A stretch of 39,163 nt of DNA from Paludibacter sp. (GCA_028703105.1 JAQVNN010000013.1:4857-44019); one strand, 5' to 3'. Shown: positions 1 through 9,377, counted from the stretch's first letter. Notes: generated from the sequence alone by a model not told the origin. Numbers and translations: made by a program.

Positions 1-942
1 GGTGATACAGTTCCTGTTAACAAACAAAATCCGGATTATTATATCAGTTGTTATTATGAAGGTTATAATAGTTTAAAGATGCAAACTCCGGGTGTTGAGC
101 CGCAGGTTGATGCTGTTATGGCTGCCGGAAGAGCAATTGTCAGGGCAAAAAAACAGGAGTATGGCGAAATCGTATATCGTCCGGTTGATCGACGCGAAAA
201 TTATGTAAAAAGATGTGTCGGCATTTCTGGTGACTGGTTTGAAATTCGTGACAACCAGATCTATGTCAATAATGAACCACAGGAACATCATCCCGGGATT
301 CAATTTAATTATTATGTGCAGACTGACGGCAGGTTCCTGTCGGCGGATATGCTTACCAAAATGGGTATCAGCAAAGATGACCGATCTATGTTGAATGTTC
401 AATATGATTATCATTTAATCTCATTTTTGGGGATGGACCCTTCCAAACCAATCTATCATTTTCCTTTGACAGCGGTGATGCTCGAAAAAATGCAACGATT
501 TCCCGGCGTGGTTAGGATTGCCATTGAGCCGTATGAATTGGGTGGTGATGTGTTCCCGTTGGGTGGAGGAAAAAATTGGAACCGGGATAATATGGGACCA
601 ATTTATATTCCAAAGAAAGGGGCAACGCTCAGGTTAAATGCCTATAATCTGCCAATTTATGAAAGGATTATCCGGGTGTATGAAAAAAATACCCTGGAAG
701 TGAAAGACGGAAAGTTCTTTATCAATGGAGAAGAAACGGCATATTATACTTTTAAAATGGATTACTACTGGATGATGGGGGATAATCGTCATAACTCTGC
801 GGATTCACGTTATTGGGGATTTGTCCCTGAAGATCACATAGTAGGACGACCGGTAGCTGTCTGGTTGTCATTGGATAAAGATAAAGGTTGGTTCAACGGA
901 AAAATCAGGTTCAACCGCTTCTTTAAAAATGCAAGACGATAG
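1..942 (+). CDS. lepB: Signal peptidase I, C-terminal part (5' end outside window)
   Basis: This is a membrane-bound serine/lysine protease that removes signal peptides from secreted proteins. The frame is open from base 1, so the gene starts upstream. The membrane anchor and catalytic Ser motif are missing from view. The visible part has the catalytic-lysine box (YVKRCVGISGDWFEI, bases about 205-246) and the C-terminal box GDNRHNSADSRYWGFVPEDH (bases 778-837). About 170 residues lie between the two boxes, an insertion usual for Bacteroidetes signal peptidases and absent from short Gram-positive ones. The 3' end overlaps the next gene by 14 bases, which suggests translational coupling. The family assignment is firm; the N-terminus cannot be judged. 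Confidence 0.95.
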   Translation, partial: GDTVPVNKQNPDYYISCYYEGYNSLKMQTPGVEPQVDAVMAAGRAIVRAKKQEYGEIVYRPVDRRENYVKRCVGISGDWFEIRDNQIYVNNEPQEHHPGIQFNYYVQTDGRFLSADMLTKMGISKDDRSMLNVQYDYHLISFLGMDPSKPIYHFPLTAVMLEKMQRFPGVVRIAIEPYELGGDVFPLGGGKNWNRDNMGPIYIPKKGATLRLNAYNLPIYERIIRVYEKNTLEVKDGKFFINGEETAYYTFKMDYYWMMGDNRHNSADSRYWGFVPEDHIVGRPVAVWLSLDKDKGWFNGKIRFNRFFKNARR

Positions 943-1588
943 ACTGAAGAGGCAAAATAACATTGCAGGGAAATATTGTCTGAGTACGGCCTATCTGGCT
1001 CCGGTTGAGTATTATCTTGTGTTGACTAATGCCGATGAAATATTGCTGGAACAGTATGAGTTTTTTGTAAAACAAAGCTATAGAAACCGTTGTGTGATTG
1101 CAACTGCCAATGGGTTGATGGATCTGACAATTCCTGTTGAAAAATCAGAAGGAGGAAAAATTTTGATTCGTGATGTCCGAGTTTCTCGCCACGGGAACTG
1201 GCAGATACAACATTGGAGGTCAATAGAGTCAGCCTATAATTCAAGTCCTTTTTTTGAATTTTATGCAGATGACTTAGTTTGCTTTTACGAAAGAAAGTGG
1301 AATTTCCTGTGGGATTTTAATCTTGAACTTCAGCAGAAAATGCTTGAGCTGATTGATTCACAGCCTGAGATTAAGTTAACAACTACTTATGTGCGGCATT
1401 TTTCTGACGATGTGAAAGACCTGAGGGCAGGTATTCATCCGAAAAAAGAACCCGGTATGAATCATTTTCAGCCTTATTATCAGGTTTTTCAGGAGAAGTA
1501 TGGTTTTCAACAAAATTTGAGTATCCTCGATTTGTTATTGAATATGGGTAACGAGGCAATTTTGACGCTAAAAAATAGGGAAAAATGA
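929..1588 (+). CDS. WbqC family protein
   Basis: The 219-residue product resembles the WbqC-like family, recognised by the N-terminal pattern STAYLAPVEYYLVL, the YRNRC segment with TIPVEK, and a later W-HWRSIESAYNSSPFFEFY stretch. WbqC-like proteins are often found in O-antigen or glycan loci, but their biochemical role is poorly defined. Here the gene is fused into the lepB transcription unit with a 14-base overlap, an arrangement I recall from other Bacteroidales. It has no signal peptide or membrane segment and is probably cytoplasmic. The ATG at 929 is the only good start before the conserved region. Family is confident; function is not. Confidence 0.85.
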   Translation: MQDDRLKRQNNIAGKYCLSTAYLAPVEYYLVLTNADEILLEQYEFFVKQSYRNRCVIATANGLMDLTIPVEKSEGGKILIRDVRVSRHGNWQIQHWRSIESAYNSSPFFEFYADDLVCFYERKWNFLWDFNLELQQKMLELIDSQPEIKLTTTYVRHFSDDVKDLRAGIHPKKEPGMNHFQPYYQVFQEKYGFQQNLSILDLLLNMGNEAILTLKNREK

Positions 1589-1599
1589 TGAATTATCTG

Positions 1600-1607
1600 T
1601 ACATTTG
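1600..1607 (+). promoter_or_regulatory. Possible -7 element upstream of ilvE
   Basis: TACATTTG matches the Bacteroidetes TAnnTTTG -7 element and lies 29 bases before the ilvE ATG. It sits inside the 12-base palindrome GTACATTTGTAC. No clear -33 TTTG is visible, so this is a weak call. Confidence 0.35.
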
Positions 1608-1636
1608 TACGTTAATTCAGGATAAAAAATTTATTT

Positions 1637-2656
1637 ATGGAACAGATTGACTGGAGTAACCTTGGTTTCGGGTATATGAAAACAGATTTCAATGTCCGTT
1701 GTGTTTTTTCTGAAGGAGCATGGGGAGAGCTGGAGGTGCATGAAGATGAAAACATCCAATTGCACATGGCGGCTACATGCATCCATTACGGGCAGGAAGT
1801 ATTTGAGGGTTTAAAGGCTTTTAGGGGTAAAGATGGTAAAATCCGTATTTTCAGAATAGAAGAGAATGCAAAGCGTATGCAACACTCTTGTAAAGGTATT
1901 CTGATGGAGCCGATTACGCTTGAAAAGTTTCAGGACGCAGTCGTCAAAGCCGTAAAGCTGAATGAGCGCTTTGTTCCTCCCTATGGATCTGGTGCGTCTC
2001 TCTATATCCGTCCTTTTATGTTTGGTATTAGTCCACAGTTGGGTGTAGCTCCGGCAAAAGAGTATCTTTTCATTGTGTTTGTAGCACCGGTTGGACCATA
2101 TTTTAAAGGAGGATTTGCAACGACTCCTTTTGTAATAATGCGTCAGTACGATCGTTCAGCTCCGTTGGGAACAGGCAAATATAAAGTAGGGGGAAATTAT
2201 GCAGCCAGCTTAGTTGCCGGTGAACACGCTCATGCGTTGGGTTATTCGAATATTTTTTACCTGGATGCAAAAGAAAAAAAATACATTGATGAGTGTGGTG
2301 CTGCTAATTTCTTTGGAATTAAAAACAATACGTATGTCACGCCGAAATCAAACTCCATATTGCCGTCAATAACCAACAAGAGTTTGATGGTTCTGGCGGA
2401 GGAAATGGGGCTGAAAGTTGAACAGCGCTCAATTCCGGTAGAGGAATTATCTACTTTCGAAGAAGCAGGTGCTTGTGGCACAGCAGCTGTTATCAGTCCT
2501 GTTGAGCGCATTGATGATTATGATACCAAAATCTCCTATGTTTTCTCAAAAGATGGAAAGCCGGGACCTGTATGCGACAAATTATATCATAAATTATTGG
2601 CGATACAGTGCGGTGATGAGCCGGATTTAAATAACTGGGTTACGGTGGTGAAATAA
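1637..2656 (+). CDS. ilvE: Branched-chain amino acid aminotransferase
   Basis: This 339-residue class IV PLP enzyme transfers the amino group between glutamate and the 2-oxo acids of leucine, isoleucine and valine. HYGQEVFEGLKAFRG (about residues 50-64) and YIRPFMFG (123-130) are typical. The PLP lysine is K183, in KVGGNYAAS. Residues near 286-302 (EEAGACGTAAVISPVERI) match the cofactor phosphate and substrate region. Length fits the longer bacterial and eukaryotic-like branch. The gene ends 10 bases before the aroA stop on the other strand, so the two transcripts converge with almost no space for a terminator. Confidence 0.95.
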   Translation: MEQIDWSNLGFGYMKTDFNVRCVFSEGAWGELEVHEDENIQLHMAATCIHYGQEVFEGLKAFRGKDGKIRIFRIEENAKRMQHSCKGILMEPITLEKFQDAVVKAVKLNERFVPPYGSGASLYIRPFMFGISPQLGVAPAKEYLFIVFVAPVGPYFKGGFATTPFVIMRQYDRSAPLGTGKYKVGGNYAASLVAGEHAHALGYSNIFYLDAKEKKYIDECGAANFFGIKNNTYVTPKSNSILPSITNKSLMVLAEEMGLKVEQRSIPVEELSTFEEAGACGTAAVISPVERIDDYDTKISYVFSKDGKPGPVCDKLYHKLLAIQCGDEPDLNNWVTVVK

Positions 2657-2666
2657 TGTAAGTGCC

Positions 2667-3881
2667 TCATTTTATTCTCTCAATATCCTCCCAAAAACGT
2701 GGATAGGATTTACTTACCACTTCAGGGTTCTCAATGATGACAGGTTGAACCAATGCGACCGGAGCAAAAGCCATGGCCATGCGGTGATCATCATAAGTGC
2801 TGATGGAAGGAGTAGCAACATCTTCCAGAGGGAGGGTTTTGCCATCCCAGGACAATTCTCCGTTTTCAGGTTCTGTCAATACAAATCCAAATTTTTTTAA
2901 TTCTTTGATCAACGCTTCAACGCGGTCGGTTTCTTTAATTTTCAGGCTTTGAATGCCGTTGAAATGAAATGGGATGTTTTTTAAGCAGCAGGTTACAGCA
3001 AAAGTCTGCGCCAGATCTGGTTGATTAATAAAATCATATTCAAACACATCACATGTGTTGTTGTTTGGTGTAAGAACAATTCCATTGGACAGGTACTCTG
3101 TTTTAACTCCAAGTTGCTGAAACAACCCGGCTACTTTGCTGTCTCCCTGATAGCTGTCTTTTTGCAACCCTTCCAGAAATATGCGTCCTTCGCCTGCAAT
3201 TGACAGTATTTCGTACCAGTATGATGCAGCCGACCAGTCGGATTCAACCTTATACCGCACAGCTTGATATGTCTGTGGTTTAATCTCTATGACATTGTTT
3301 TCAAATCTGACTTTCACGCCAAAATCTCTCATCATATTGAGGGTCATAAGAATATAAGGTACAGAAATAACATTCCCTTCAAGTATGATCTTTAAGCCTT
3401 TCTGCATGTATGGAGCAATCATCATGAGTGCAGAAATGTACTGACTGCTTACTCCGCCATTCAGGTGAATTTCCCCTCCGGTCAGCGCGCTGCCATATAT
3501 CCGCAAGGGGGGATAACCTTCGTTTTCTATGTATTTAATCCTGCCTCCCAGACTATTTAGGGCATCTACCAAAAGTTTAATGGGACGTTCTTTCATCCTC
3601 TTACTGCCCGTAATAACCCATTCTCCGACTGTTTTCGATAAAAAAGCAGTAAGAAAACGCATGGCTGTTCCGGCTGCACCAATATCAAAGGTCGTTTTAT
3701 TTGAATCCAACGCCTTGAGCATAACATTGGTATCATCGCAATCGGCAAGATTCTCTATTTCGTACGGACTATAAGCTAAAGCATTCAGTATTAAAGCTCT
3801 GTTGCTGATGCTTTTGGACGCAGGCAGCGTGATGTCAGCGTTAATTAGCTTTTTGTTGAGAAAAAGTGGTTTGTAAGTCAT
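2667..3881 (-). CDS. aroA: 3-phosphoshikimate 1-carboxyvinyltransferase (EPSP synthase)
   Basis: This enzyme joins phosphoenolpyruvate and shikimate 3-phosphate in the shikimate pathway. Motifs seen: LPASKSISNRAL (about residues 19-30, substrate binding), GAAGTAMRFLTAFL (near 68-81), SDWSAASYW (about 215), IKETDRVEAL (about 310) and YDDHRMAMAFAPVAL (about 363). At 404 residues it is a little shorter than the 425-440 of enterobacterial AroA. The usual Pro after the GTAMR motif is Phe here. It is the last gene of a minus-strand run, 32 bases after the alcohol dehydrogenase. The rest of the pathway is not in the window. Confidence 0.95.
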   Translation of the reverse strand: MTYKPLFLNKKLINADITLPASKSISNRALILNALAYSPYEIENLADCDDTNVMLKALDSNKTTFDIGAAGTAMRFLTAFLSKTVGEWVITGSKRMKERPIKLLVDALNSLGGRIKYIENEGYPPLRIYGSALTGGEIHLNGGVSSQYISALMMIAPYMQKGLKIILEGNVISVPYILMTLNMMRDFGVKVRFENNVIEIKPQTYQAVRYKVESDWSAASYWYEILSIAGEGRIFLEGLQKDSYQGDSKVAGLFQQLGVKTEYLSNGIVLTPNNNTCDVFEYDFINQPDLAQTFAVTCCLKNIPFHFNGIQSLKIKETDRVEALIKELKKFGFVLTEPENGELSWDGKTLPLEDVATPSISTYDDHRMAMAFAPVALVQPVIIENPEVVSKSYPRFWEDIERIK

Positions 3882-3913
3882 CTCGAAATCAGTGTTGTTA
3901 TATGCTGTTGATA

Positions 3914-5080
3914 TTATACCGCCAGTTCGTAAATTTTTCTTATGTCTTTTTCAGTTAGTTTAACAAAATTACCGAGTGATCTTTTTCCAAGTCCCATTGT
4001 CTTAACCAGCACCGGTATGTCTTCGGCTTTTGCACCCAATTCAGAAAAACGAACCGGCATGCCAATAGACTTCATGAATTGTTCGTAACGTTCAATTCCC
4101 TGATAGGCGGTGTTTTCCGGGTGCTGAAAGTCCATTTCGCAACCCCAGACACGCACCGCAAACTGTGCAAAACGTAAAATATCATGGTGCATGACATATT
4201 TCATCCAGGCAGGGAAAAGAACAGCAAGTCCGGCCCCATGTGTTACATCGTATAGACCTGAAAGCTCGTGTTCCATCATGTGTGTTGCCCAATCCTGCTC
4301 ACGACCTACGCCGCAAATATCGTTATGCGCCATCATTCCTGCCCACATGAGGTTGGCTCGCGTTTCATAATCATGAGGGTTTTTCAGCGCTTTGGGTGTT
4401 TCATTGATGATGGTTTTCATCACTGCTTCACCTACTCTGTCTGTTATTTCAACATTTTTGGTGTTGGTAAAATATCGTTCCATCACGTGCGCCATCATAT
4501 CGGTTGCACCGGCTGCAGTTTGGTAAGCCGGCAGCGTGCAGGTAAGTTCCGGATTCAGGATGGAGAAAACCGGACGTATCAGGTCACTATTAGCTGAGCG
4601 TTTGAGCATTCCGTTTTCATGCGTGATTACCGATCCGGTAGAACCTTCACTTCCGGCTGCAGTTAAGGTAAGTATCGTTGCAACCGGTAAGGCTTTTTCT
4701 ATGCGTTTTCCGGTAAAAAAATCCCAGAAATCGCCATCGTAAAGAGTGCCTATAGCTATGGCTTTGGCAGAGTCGATCGCGCTTCCGCCACCTACCGCTA
4801 AGATAAAATCAATATTTTCTTTTTTACAGATATTGATACCCTGGTAAACCAGACCACTCCGTGGATTTGGAATTACTCCTCCCAATTCAGTAGAATAAAT
4901 ACCGGCATCTTTCAATGATGTTTTAACCCGGTCGAGTAATCCGCTCCTTATCACAGAACCACTTCCGTAATGGATCAATACTTTTGAACCGCCAAAACGT
5001 TTTGTCAAATTACCGGATTCATTTTCACGACCTTTCCCGAATACAAAGTAAGTCGGACTGTAAAAATTAAAATTATTCAT
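3914..5080 (-). CDS. Iron-containing (group III) alcohol dehydrogenase
   Basis: The 388-residue product belongs to the Fe-ADH/YqhD/butanol dehydrogenase superfamily, which interconverts aldehydes and alcohols with NAD(P)H. The start NNFNFYSPTYFVFGKG is characteristic. GGGSAIDSAKAIA (about residues 97-109) binds the nucleotide. The metal ligands are the Asp and His of GATDMMAHVMERY and the two His of EHELSGLYDVTHGAGLAVLFPAWMKY (one near the start, one after VT). The closest subfamily appears to be BdhA/YqhD-like. Substrate and cofactor preference cannot be settled from the sequence. It lies between the DUF4954 gene (52 bases) and aroA (32 bases). Confidence 0.92.
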   Translation of the reverse strand: MNNFNFYSPTYFVFGKGRENESGNLTKRFGGSKVLIHYGSGSVIRSGLLDRVKTSLKDAGIYSTELGGVIPNPRSGLVYQGINICKKENIDFILAVGGGSAIDSAKAIAIGTLYDGDFWDFFTGKRIEKALPVATILTLTAAGSEGSTGSVITHENGMLKRSANSDLIRPVFSILNPELTCTLPAYQTAAGATDMMAHVMERYFTNTKNVEITDRVGEAVMKTIINETPKALKNPHDYETRANLMWAGMMAHNDICGVGREQDWATHMMEHELSGLYDVTHGAGLAVLFPAWMKYVMHHDILRFAQFAVRVWGCEMDFQHPENTAYQGIERYEQFMKSIGMPVRFSELGAKAEDIPVLVKTMGLGKRSLGNFVKLTEKDIRKIYELAV

Positions 5081-5132
5081 ACGTTCTCGTGTAAAAAATT
5101 AACTACTAAGCACTGACCATTATCTATCGCGT

Positions 5133-7118
5133 TCACTTCAATGCACTCAGCCGCTCAATCATATCATTTCCCAGTTCAGTCTTTGTTTTGATATGATTCA
5201 ACACTTCCAGCACAAAAGGATTGCTTTCAAAATTTCCACGCACCGATTCAAAATCCTGATGCTTCTGGTTCTCATCACCATCAACACCAAAACCTGTCTT
5301 TGAGTTCAAATTAAATTCTTTTTTTGCATCACAATAAATTAACTGATCAAGTTTTACAACAGATTTTTTCCAGTGTTCTATTGTCTTAACAAGATCTTCG
5401 TAAGTGACTTCATCAATAGTTTTATTCCAGTAGAATTCTAATTTATTTTTTGCCCATGTCCATTCATAATTATAGTATTGAGCATGCATCCGTTCAAATT
5501 CCGATTGAATTTTCTCCAGACTGTATTTGTTTTGTTCAATTGCACTAAGCAATTCGTCTATTTTACCTTTTGGAGCAATCAGACCAGATAAGTCTATCCA
5601 TTCTCCGAGGCCTTTAGGTGTATCCGGTTTCAAACGAGCTCTAACTTCTTCTATGTTATTGTAGATTTTATCACCCAATCTGCTTATCAGTGAATTACCA
5701 AGAAATTTAGAAATAGCGATCTCATACAATTCGAGCCCGTTTCTCAGGGAAGAATTTTTGATGTTACAGTTTTGATAAACATATAAATCGGTCGTTTCGC
5801 CGGATATCTGTTGCAGTTTTTTGAGCACATCAACTCCCTTCATCATTTTCTGGATCGTATAGGGACTCAGCAGATTAAAGTTGATAGGATCAAGTTTACG
5901 ACTGTCTTTTCTGTTATCACGTTTAGGCCATTTCTGGGCATCCCTGATGGTTCCGACGCTTCTCAGGTTCACCCCGGGAACAAGAAAACTTTCGCTTGCA
6001 TTTTCAATTAAGTAAGAAAAAGGCAAATCGGATGTGTCAGAATGTTTGTGATGCCTTCCCATTACCAATGTAAAGGCTCCAATTTTTGCTGGCCACAGCA
6101 AAAAAGAATCGCTGGTGGTTTTTGAACCGCGTTCGCAAATACCCTGATGGATAGGCCCAAGCTTATACATGTGGTTACTTTGGTTTGAACCACTTCCGGC
6201 ATTTAGAAAAGAGAACATGCCAGCAATCAGCAAGGTTGATTTATGATGTGTAACTGTATAGGGGCCGGCAAAAATTGCTGTTGCTTCACCATGCATACCC
6301 TGACAATTGGAGAAAAACAAAGAATCCAATGCTGAATAATGTTTAGCCAAAATACATCCTTGCCCGATAAAGCAGCGCGAAATCAAGGTAGAGTCGGTAA
6401 CTTCAACACCCGAGCTTAAAATAAAATCTTTGCATTTAACCCCGGATCCAATGATAACCGGAGCCTCATCGTTGCTGTTAATGGTCCCGTTTTCAAGAAT
6501 AGATGCTCCTTCAATGATTGCACAATTGCCAATTCGCACATTTTTTATTGAACCGCAATTTACCATACGTACATTCTTCCCTATATAACCTTTTTTGGAT
6601 TGTTGAGCTTTGGCGTAATTATCAATTAGCAGCTGAATGTTTAGAATGAGATTTTTCCGATGTCTGTACAAGGTTTGTATATATGCCAGAGGGGCTGACA
6701 AGTTGTCGAAAATGGAAATTTCACGCCCACCTCCTTCATTCATGACAGGAACTTTGACTCCGTTACCAAAAGAGCTCACTCCATCGACAAGAAGCAAGTT
6801 AATGTTATCAATGAAAGTGTTATCTTCAATGATATAGTTCGCTATGTAATTATGAATTTTGTCAATGTAAATATTATTTCCAATGATGCAGTTATGCAGA
6901 CAGCAATTGTAAAGACCGGCATGTTTTTTCAGTCCGCCGGCAAGTTCGAATGTTTTTTCAAAAACGCCCAGCTTTATTTCTCCCGAGAAATGAACATTAG
7001 AAATATAATCCGGTTTAAACTTCTCTGCGACAGTAACTCTTTTCCAGTTTTCCGCAGTACATCCGTAAATGGTGAGTGCAGCAATTTCTTTTTCGGTAAG
7101 TTGACGGTAGTGAGTCAT
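5133..7118 (-). CDS. DUF4954 family protein, left-handed beta-helix type
   Basis: This 661-residue protein matches my memory of the Bacteroidetes/Spirochaetes DUF4954 family, whose function is not established. The N-terminal half (about residues 60-300) has many short isoleucine-, asparagine- and glycine-rich repeats such as NCIIGNNIYID, VRIGNCAIIEGA and VIIGSGVKCKD. These resemble hexapeptide left-handed beta-helices of sugar-nucleotide acyltransferases. A His-rich core follows: GSGSNQSNHMYKLGPIHQG (about 308-326) and MGRHHKHSDTSDLPFSYLIE (about 353-372). The C-terminal 200 residues are helical and charged. There is no signal peptide or membrane span. It lies 51 bases downstream of hflX and is probably cotranscribed. 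An acyltransferase or nucleotidyltransferase role is a guess from fold only. Confidence 0.8.
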   Translation of the reverse strand: MTHYRQLTEKEIAALTIYGCTAENWKRVTVAEKFKPDYISNVHFSGEIKLGVFEKTFELAGGLKKHAGLYNCCLHNCIIGNNIYIDKIHNYIANYIIEDNTFIDNINLLLVDGVSSFGNGVKVPVMNEGGGREISIFDNLSAPLAYIQTLYRHRKNLILNIQLLIDNYAKAQQSKKGYIGKNVRMVNCGSIKNVRIGNCAIIEGASILENGTINSNDEAPVIIGSGVKCKDFILSSGVEVTDSTLISRCFIGQGCILAKHYSALDSLFFSNCQGMHGEATAIFAGPYTVTHHKSTLLIAGMFSFLNAGSGSNQSNHMYKLGPIHQGICERGSKTTSDSFLLWPAKIGAFTLVMGRHHKHSDTSDLPFSYLIENASESFLVPGVNLRSVGTIRDAQKWPKRDNRKDSRKLDPINFNLLSPYTIQKMMKGVDVLKKLQQISGETTDLYVYQNCNIKNSSLRNGLELYEIAISKFLGNSLISRLGDKIYNNIEEVRARLKPDTPKGLGEWIDLSGLIAPKGKIDELLSAIEQNKYSLEKIQSEFERMHAQYYNYEWTWAKNKLEFYWNKTIDEVTYEDLVKTIEHWKKSVVKLDQLIYCDAKKEFNLNSKTGFGVDGDENQKHQDFESVRGNFESNPFVLEVLNHIKTKTELGNDMIERLSALK

Positions 7119-7169
7119 TGAATTAAGTTGTTTAAGGGCTAAATGTTTAGTATGTATGGTATTACACCT

Positions 7170-8366
7170 TCATTCGTCATATTTTTGAAACAGAAAATCA
7201 TTGTATGGATATCGTTCGACATGGATAGCCTTTACTTTTTCATATAATAATTCTTTCAGGTTGTCAATATTGATTTTTTCTTTAGCTGAAATGAATAGGC
7301 AATTATCATGAAGTTTTGATATCCAGGTAGCTTTTAGTTCTTCCAGGCTGATGTTTTCCTTTTTAACAGGAGACAAGTCATCCGGGTCTTTGGGAGTGTA
7401 CATAAAAGCATCCAGCTTGTTAAAAATGAGAATAACAGGCTTTTCTTTTGGGTCAATTTCCTTTAAAGTTTGGTTTACAATTTCAAGTTGTTCTTCAAAA
7501 TTAGGATGTGAGATATCGACAACATGCAGAAGCAAATCAGCTTCTCTCACTTCATCTAAAGTCGATTTAAAAGACTCAATCAAGTGATGGGGTAATTTCC
7601 GTATAAACCCAACAGTATCAGTCAACAAAAAAGGAAGGTTATCCACGATGACTTTTCTGACGGTAGTATCTAATGTCGCGAAAAGTTTGTTTTCAGCAAA
7701 GACATCCGACTTGCTGAGCATATTCATAATGGTTGATTTTCCTACATTAGTGTATCCAACAAGGGCCACCCGCACTAACTTTCCCCTGTTCTTGCGTTGG
7801 GTTGACATTTGTTTGTCAATATCTTTCAGGTTCTTCTTCAGCAGGGAGATTTTATTCAGGATAATTCGGCGGTCCGTTTCAATCTGCGTTTCACCTGGTC
7901 CCCGCATGCCAATACCTCCTCTTTGACGTTCGAGGTGGGTCCACAAACGGGTAAGCCTGGGCAACATGTATTGAAGTTGAGCCAATTCTACCTGTGTTTT
8001 TGCATTGGCTGTTTGGGCTCTTTTGGCAAAAATATCCAGAATCAGGTTTGTCCGGTCTAAAATCAGTACATTGAGTTCTCTTTCGATGTTTCGGAGTTGT
8101 TTCGGGCTCAGTTCGTCGTCAAAAATAACTAATCCGATATCGTTGGCTGTGATATATGACTTTATTTCGTCTAATTTCCCTGGTCCGACAAAGGTTTTCG
8201 GGTTAGGATAGTCGATTTTTTGAAAGAAGTATTTTTCAGGTGTGGCGCCGGCAGTATCTGCGAGGAAAGCCAGTTCTTCCAGATATTCTCTGGCTTTGGC
8301 CGCGTCCTGCTCGGGGGTAATCAGCCCAACCAAAACAGCTCTTTCCTGGTAAATTTCGGTTTTCAT
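7170..8366 (-). CDS. hflX: Ribosome-associated GTPase HflX
   Basis: HflX binds and splits ribosomes, particularly under stress. The 398-residue protein has the family's N-terminal domain and the signature GGIGMRGPGETQIETDRR (residues 150-167). The G domain follows: G1 GYTNVGKST (204-212), the G2 threonine in TLDTTVRK, G3 DTVG (250-253), G4 NKLD and G5 SAKE. The ATG at 8366 gives the expected length. It heads a minus-strand series with DUF4954, an alcohol dehydrogenase and aroA. A hairpin at 8386-8420 separates it from the tonB gene upstream. Confidence 0.95.
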   Translation of the reverse strand: MKTEIYQERAVLVGLITPEQDAAKAREYLEELAFLADTAGATPEKYFFQKIDYPNPKTFVGPGKLDEIKSYITANDIGLVIFDDELSPKQLRNIERELNVLILDRTNLILDIFAKRAQTANAKTQVELAQLQYMLPRLTRLWTHLERQRGGIGMRGPGETQIETDRRIILNKISLLKKNLKDIDKQMSTQRKNRGKLVRVALVGYTNVGKSTIMNMLSKSDVFAENKLFATLDTTVRKVIVDNLPFLLTDTVGFIRKLPHHLIESFKSTLDEVREADLLLHVVDISHPNFEEQLEIVNQTLKEIDPKEKPVILIFNKLDAFMYTPKDPDDLSPVKKENISLEELKATWISKLHDNCLFISAKEKINIDNLKELLYEKVKAIHVERYPYNDFLFQKYDE

Positions 8367-8383
8367 CTGAATAAAATAATGTG

Positions 8384-8423
8384 TTAAAAAAACCGCTTGG
8401 TGTTTACCAAACGGTTTTTAAAA
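8384..8423 (-). terminator. Intrinsic terminator after the tonB-like gene
   Basis: The inverted repeat AACCGCTTGG / CCAAACGGTT (8391-8415, one mismatch and a short loop) is followed on the minus strand by seven T residues (plus-strand A run 8386-8392). It lies between the tonB stop and the hflX start, so it should end tonB transcription. The opposite side also has a T run, so it may work both ways. Confidence 0.75.
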
Positions 8424-8472
8424 TTAGTTATAAACAACCGGTTGACCGTTGGTACAGCCGGCGGTGAAAATT

Positions 8473-9150
8473 TTATTGTAAACGGAAGTTAACCGGCAGG
8501 GTGTATTTCACACGCACGGTTTTACCACGTTGTTTTCCCGGTGTCCATTTTGGCATGCTTTGAATCACCCGGATGGCTTCAGCGTCAAGACTTCTGTCAA
8601 CACTTCTTACTACTTCAATGTCAACAATAGAACCGTCACGGTTTACCACGAATTGACAAATTACACGTCCTTGAATACCACTTTCTTGTGCGATTACAGG
8701 ATATTTAATATTGTCATTCAAATATTTAAAGAGAGCAGCCTCTCCACCCGGAAATGAAGGCATTGATTCTACTACCATAAAAATCACTTCGGTTTCTTCT
8801 TCGACCACAGCAGCTTGAACAGGAGCCTGGATAACTACTTGTTTGTCTTTATCATCTTCTGTGTCAATCACAATTTCAGCTGTTTCTACATCGTCTTCCA
8901 CCACGTTTAGTACTTCAATAACGTCGGGAACTTCCGGTGGCGGTGGGGGTGGCAAAGCCTCCGCAGTTTGAATGATTTCAATTTCTTCTTCTTCTACAAC
9001 TTCCAAAGCAACGCCCTCGTAAACTGTCACCTCGTGTTTTGTCCACTCAAAAGCAATGTAAATCAACGACAAGGCCACAACGAATCCCATTAGTATAAAA
9101 ATGGATTTCTTATCTTCAAGTGATGCTTTGGATGATTTTTTAATGTCCAT
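8473..9150 (-). CDS. tonB: TonB-family energy transducer
   Basis: TonB links the inner-membrane proton gradient to outer-membrane transporters such as SusC. The product (225 residues from the ATG at 9150) has a cytoplasmic N-terminus MDIKKSSKASLEDKKS, one membrane helix (about 17-35), a Pro and acidic linker with PPPPPPEVP (67-75), and a C-terminal TonB domain (about 130-225) with FPGGEAALFKYLNDNIKYP and GRVICQFVVNRDGSI. Translation could begin earlier at 9207, but that extension is cysteine-rich and atypical, and the MDIKK start matches relatives. No exbB or exbD is adjacent. The gene is monocistronic, with a TAnnTTTG element upstream and a terminator downstream. Confidence 0.92.
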   Translation of the reverse strand: MDIKKSSKASLEDKKSIFILMGFVVALSLIYIAFEWTKHEVTVYEGVALEVVEEEEIEIIQTAEALPPPPPPEVPDVIEVLNVVEDDVETAEIVIDTEDDKDKQVVIQAPVQAAVVEEETEVIFMVVESMPSFPGGEAALFKYLNDNIKYPVIAQESGIQGRVICQFVVNRDGSIVDIEVVRSVDRSLDAEAIRVIQSMPKWTPGKQRGKTVRVKYTLPVNFRLQ

Positions 9151-9184
9151 ATCAATGCAATTTTTTGATTGTTTTTCAGTTCGG

Positions 9185-9192
9185 CAAATGTA
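9185..9192 (-). promoter_or_regulatory. Possible -7 element for the tonB-like gene
   Basis: On the minus strand the sequence reads TACATTTG, a full match to TAnnTTTG, 34 bases before the preferred ATG at 9150. Its position argues that the upstream candidate start at 9207 lies outside the transcript. No good -33 TTTG is seen at the expected distance. Confidence 0.45.
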
Positions 9193-9369
9193 CAATATTT
9201 TTTTCAATTCTCTGATTATTGAACGAAAAAAAATATTTTTATTGTATAAAGCGTTCGAAATTGTTGGTTTTCTATTTTTTTTTAATTTCAGATGAAATTT
9301 TTCTCTGAAAATACGTTAATATATCATTCGGTTTCTGCTTACATTAATATGTGAGTCTTTAAAATGATG

Positions 9370-9377
9370 TATCTTTG
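9370..9377 (+). promoter_or_regulatory. Possible -7 element for the porQ operon
   Basis: TATCTTTG matches TAnnTTTG and lies 47 bases before the porQ ATG, in the 274-base AT-rich divergent region between tonB and porQ. The -33 box is not clear. I see nothing else in this intergenic stretch. Confidence 0.45.
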
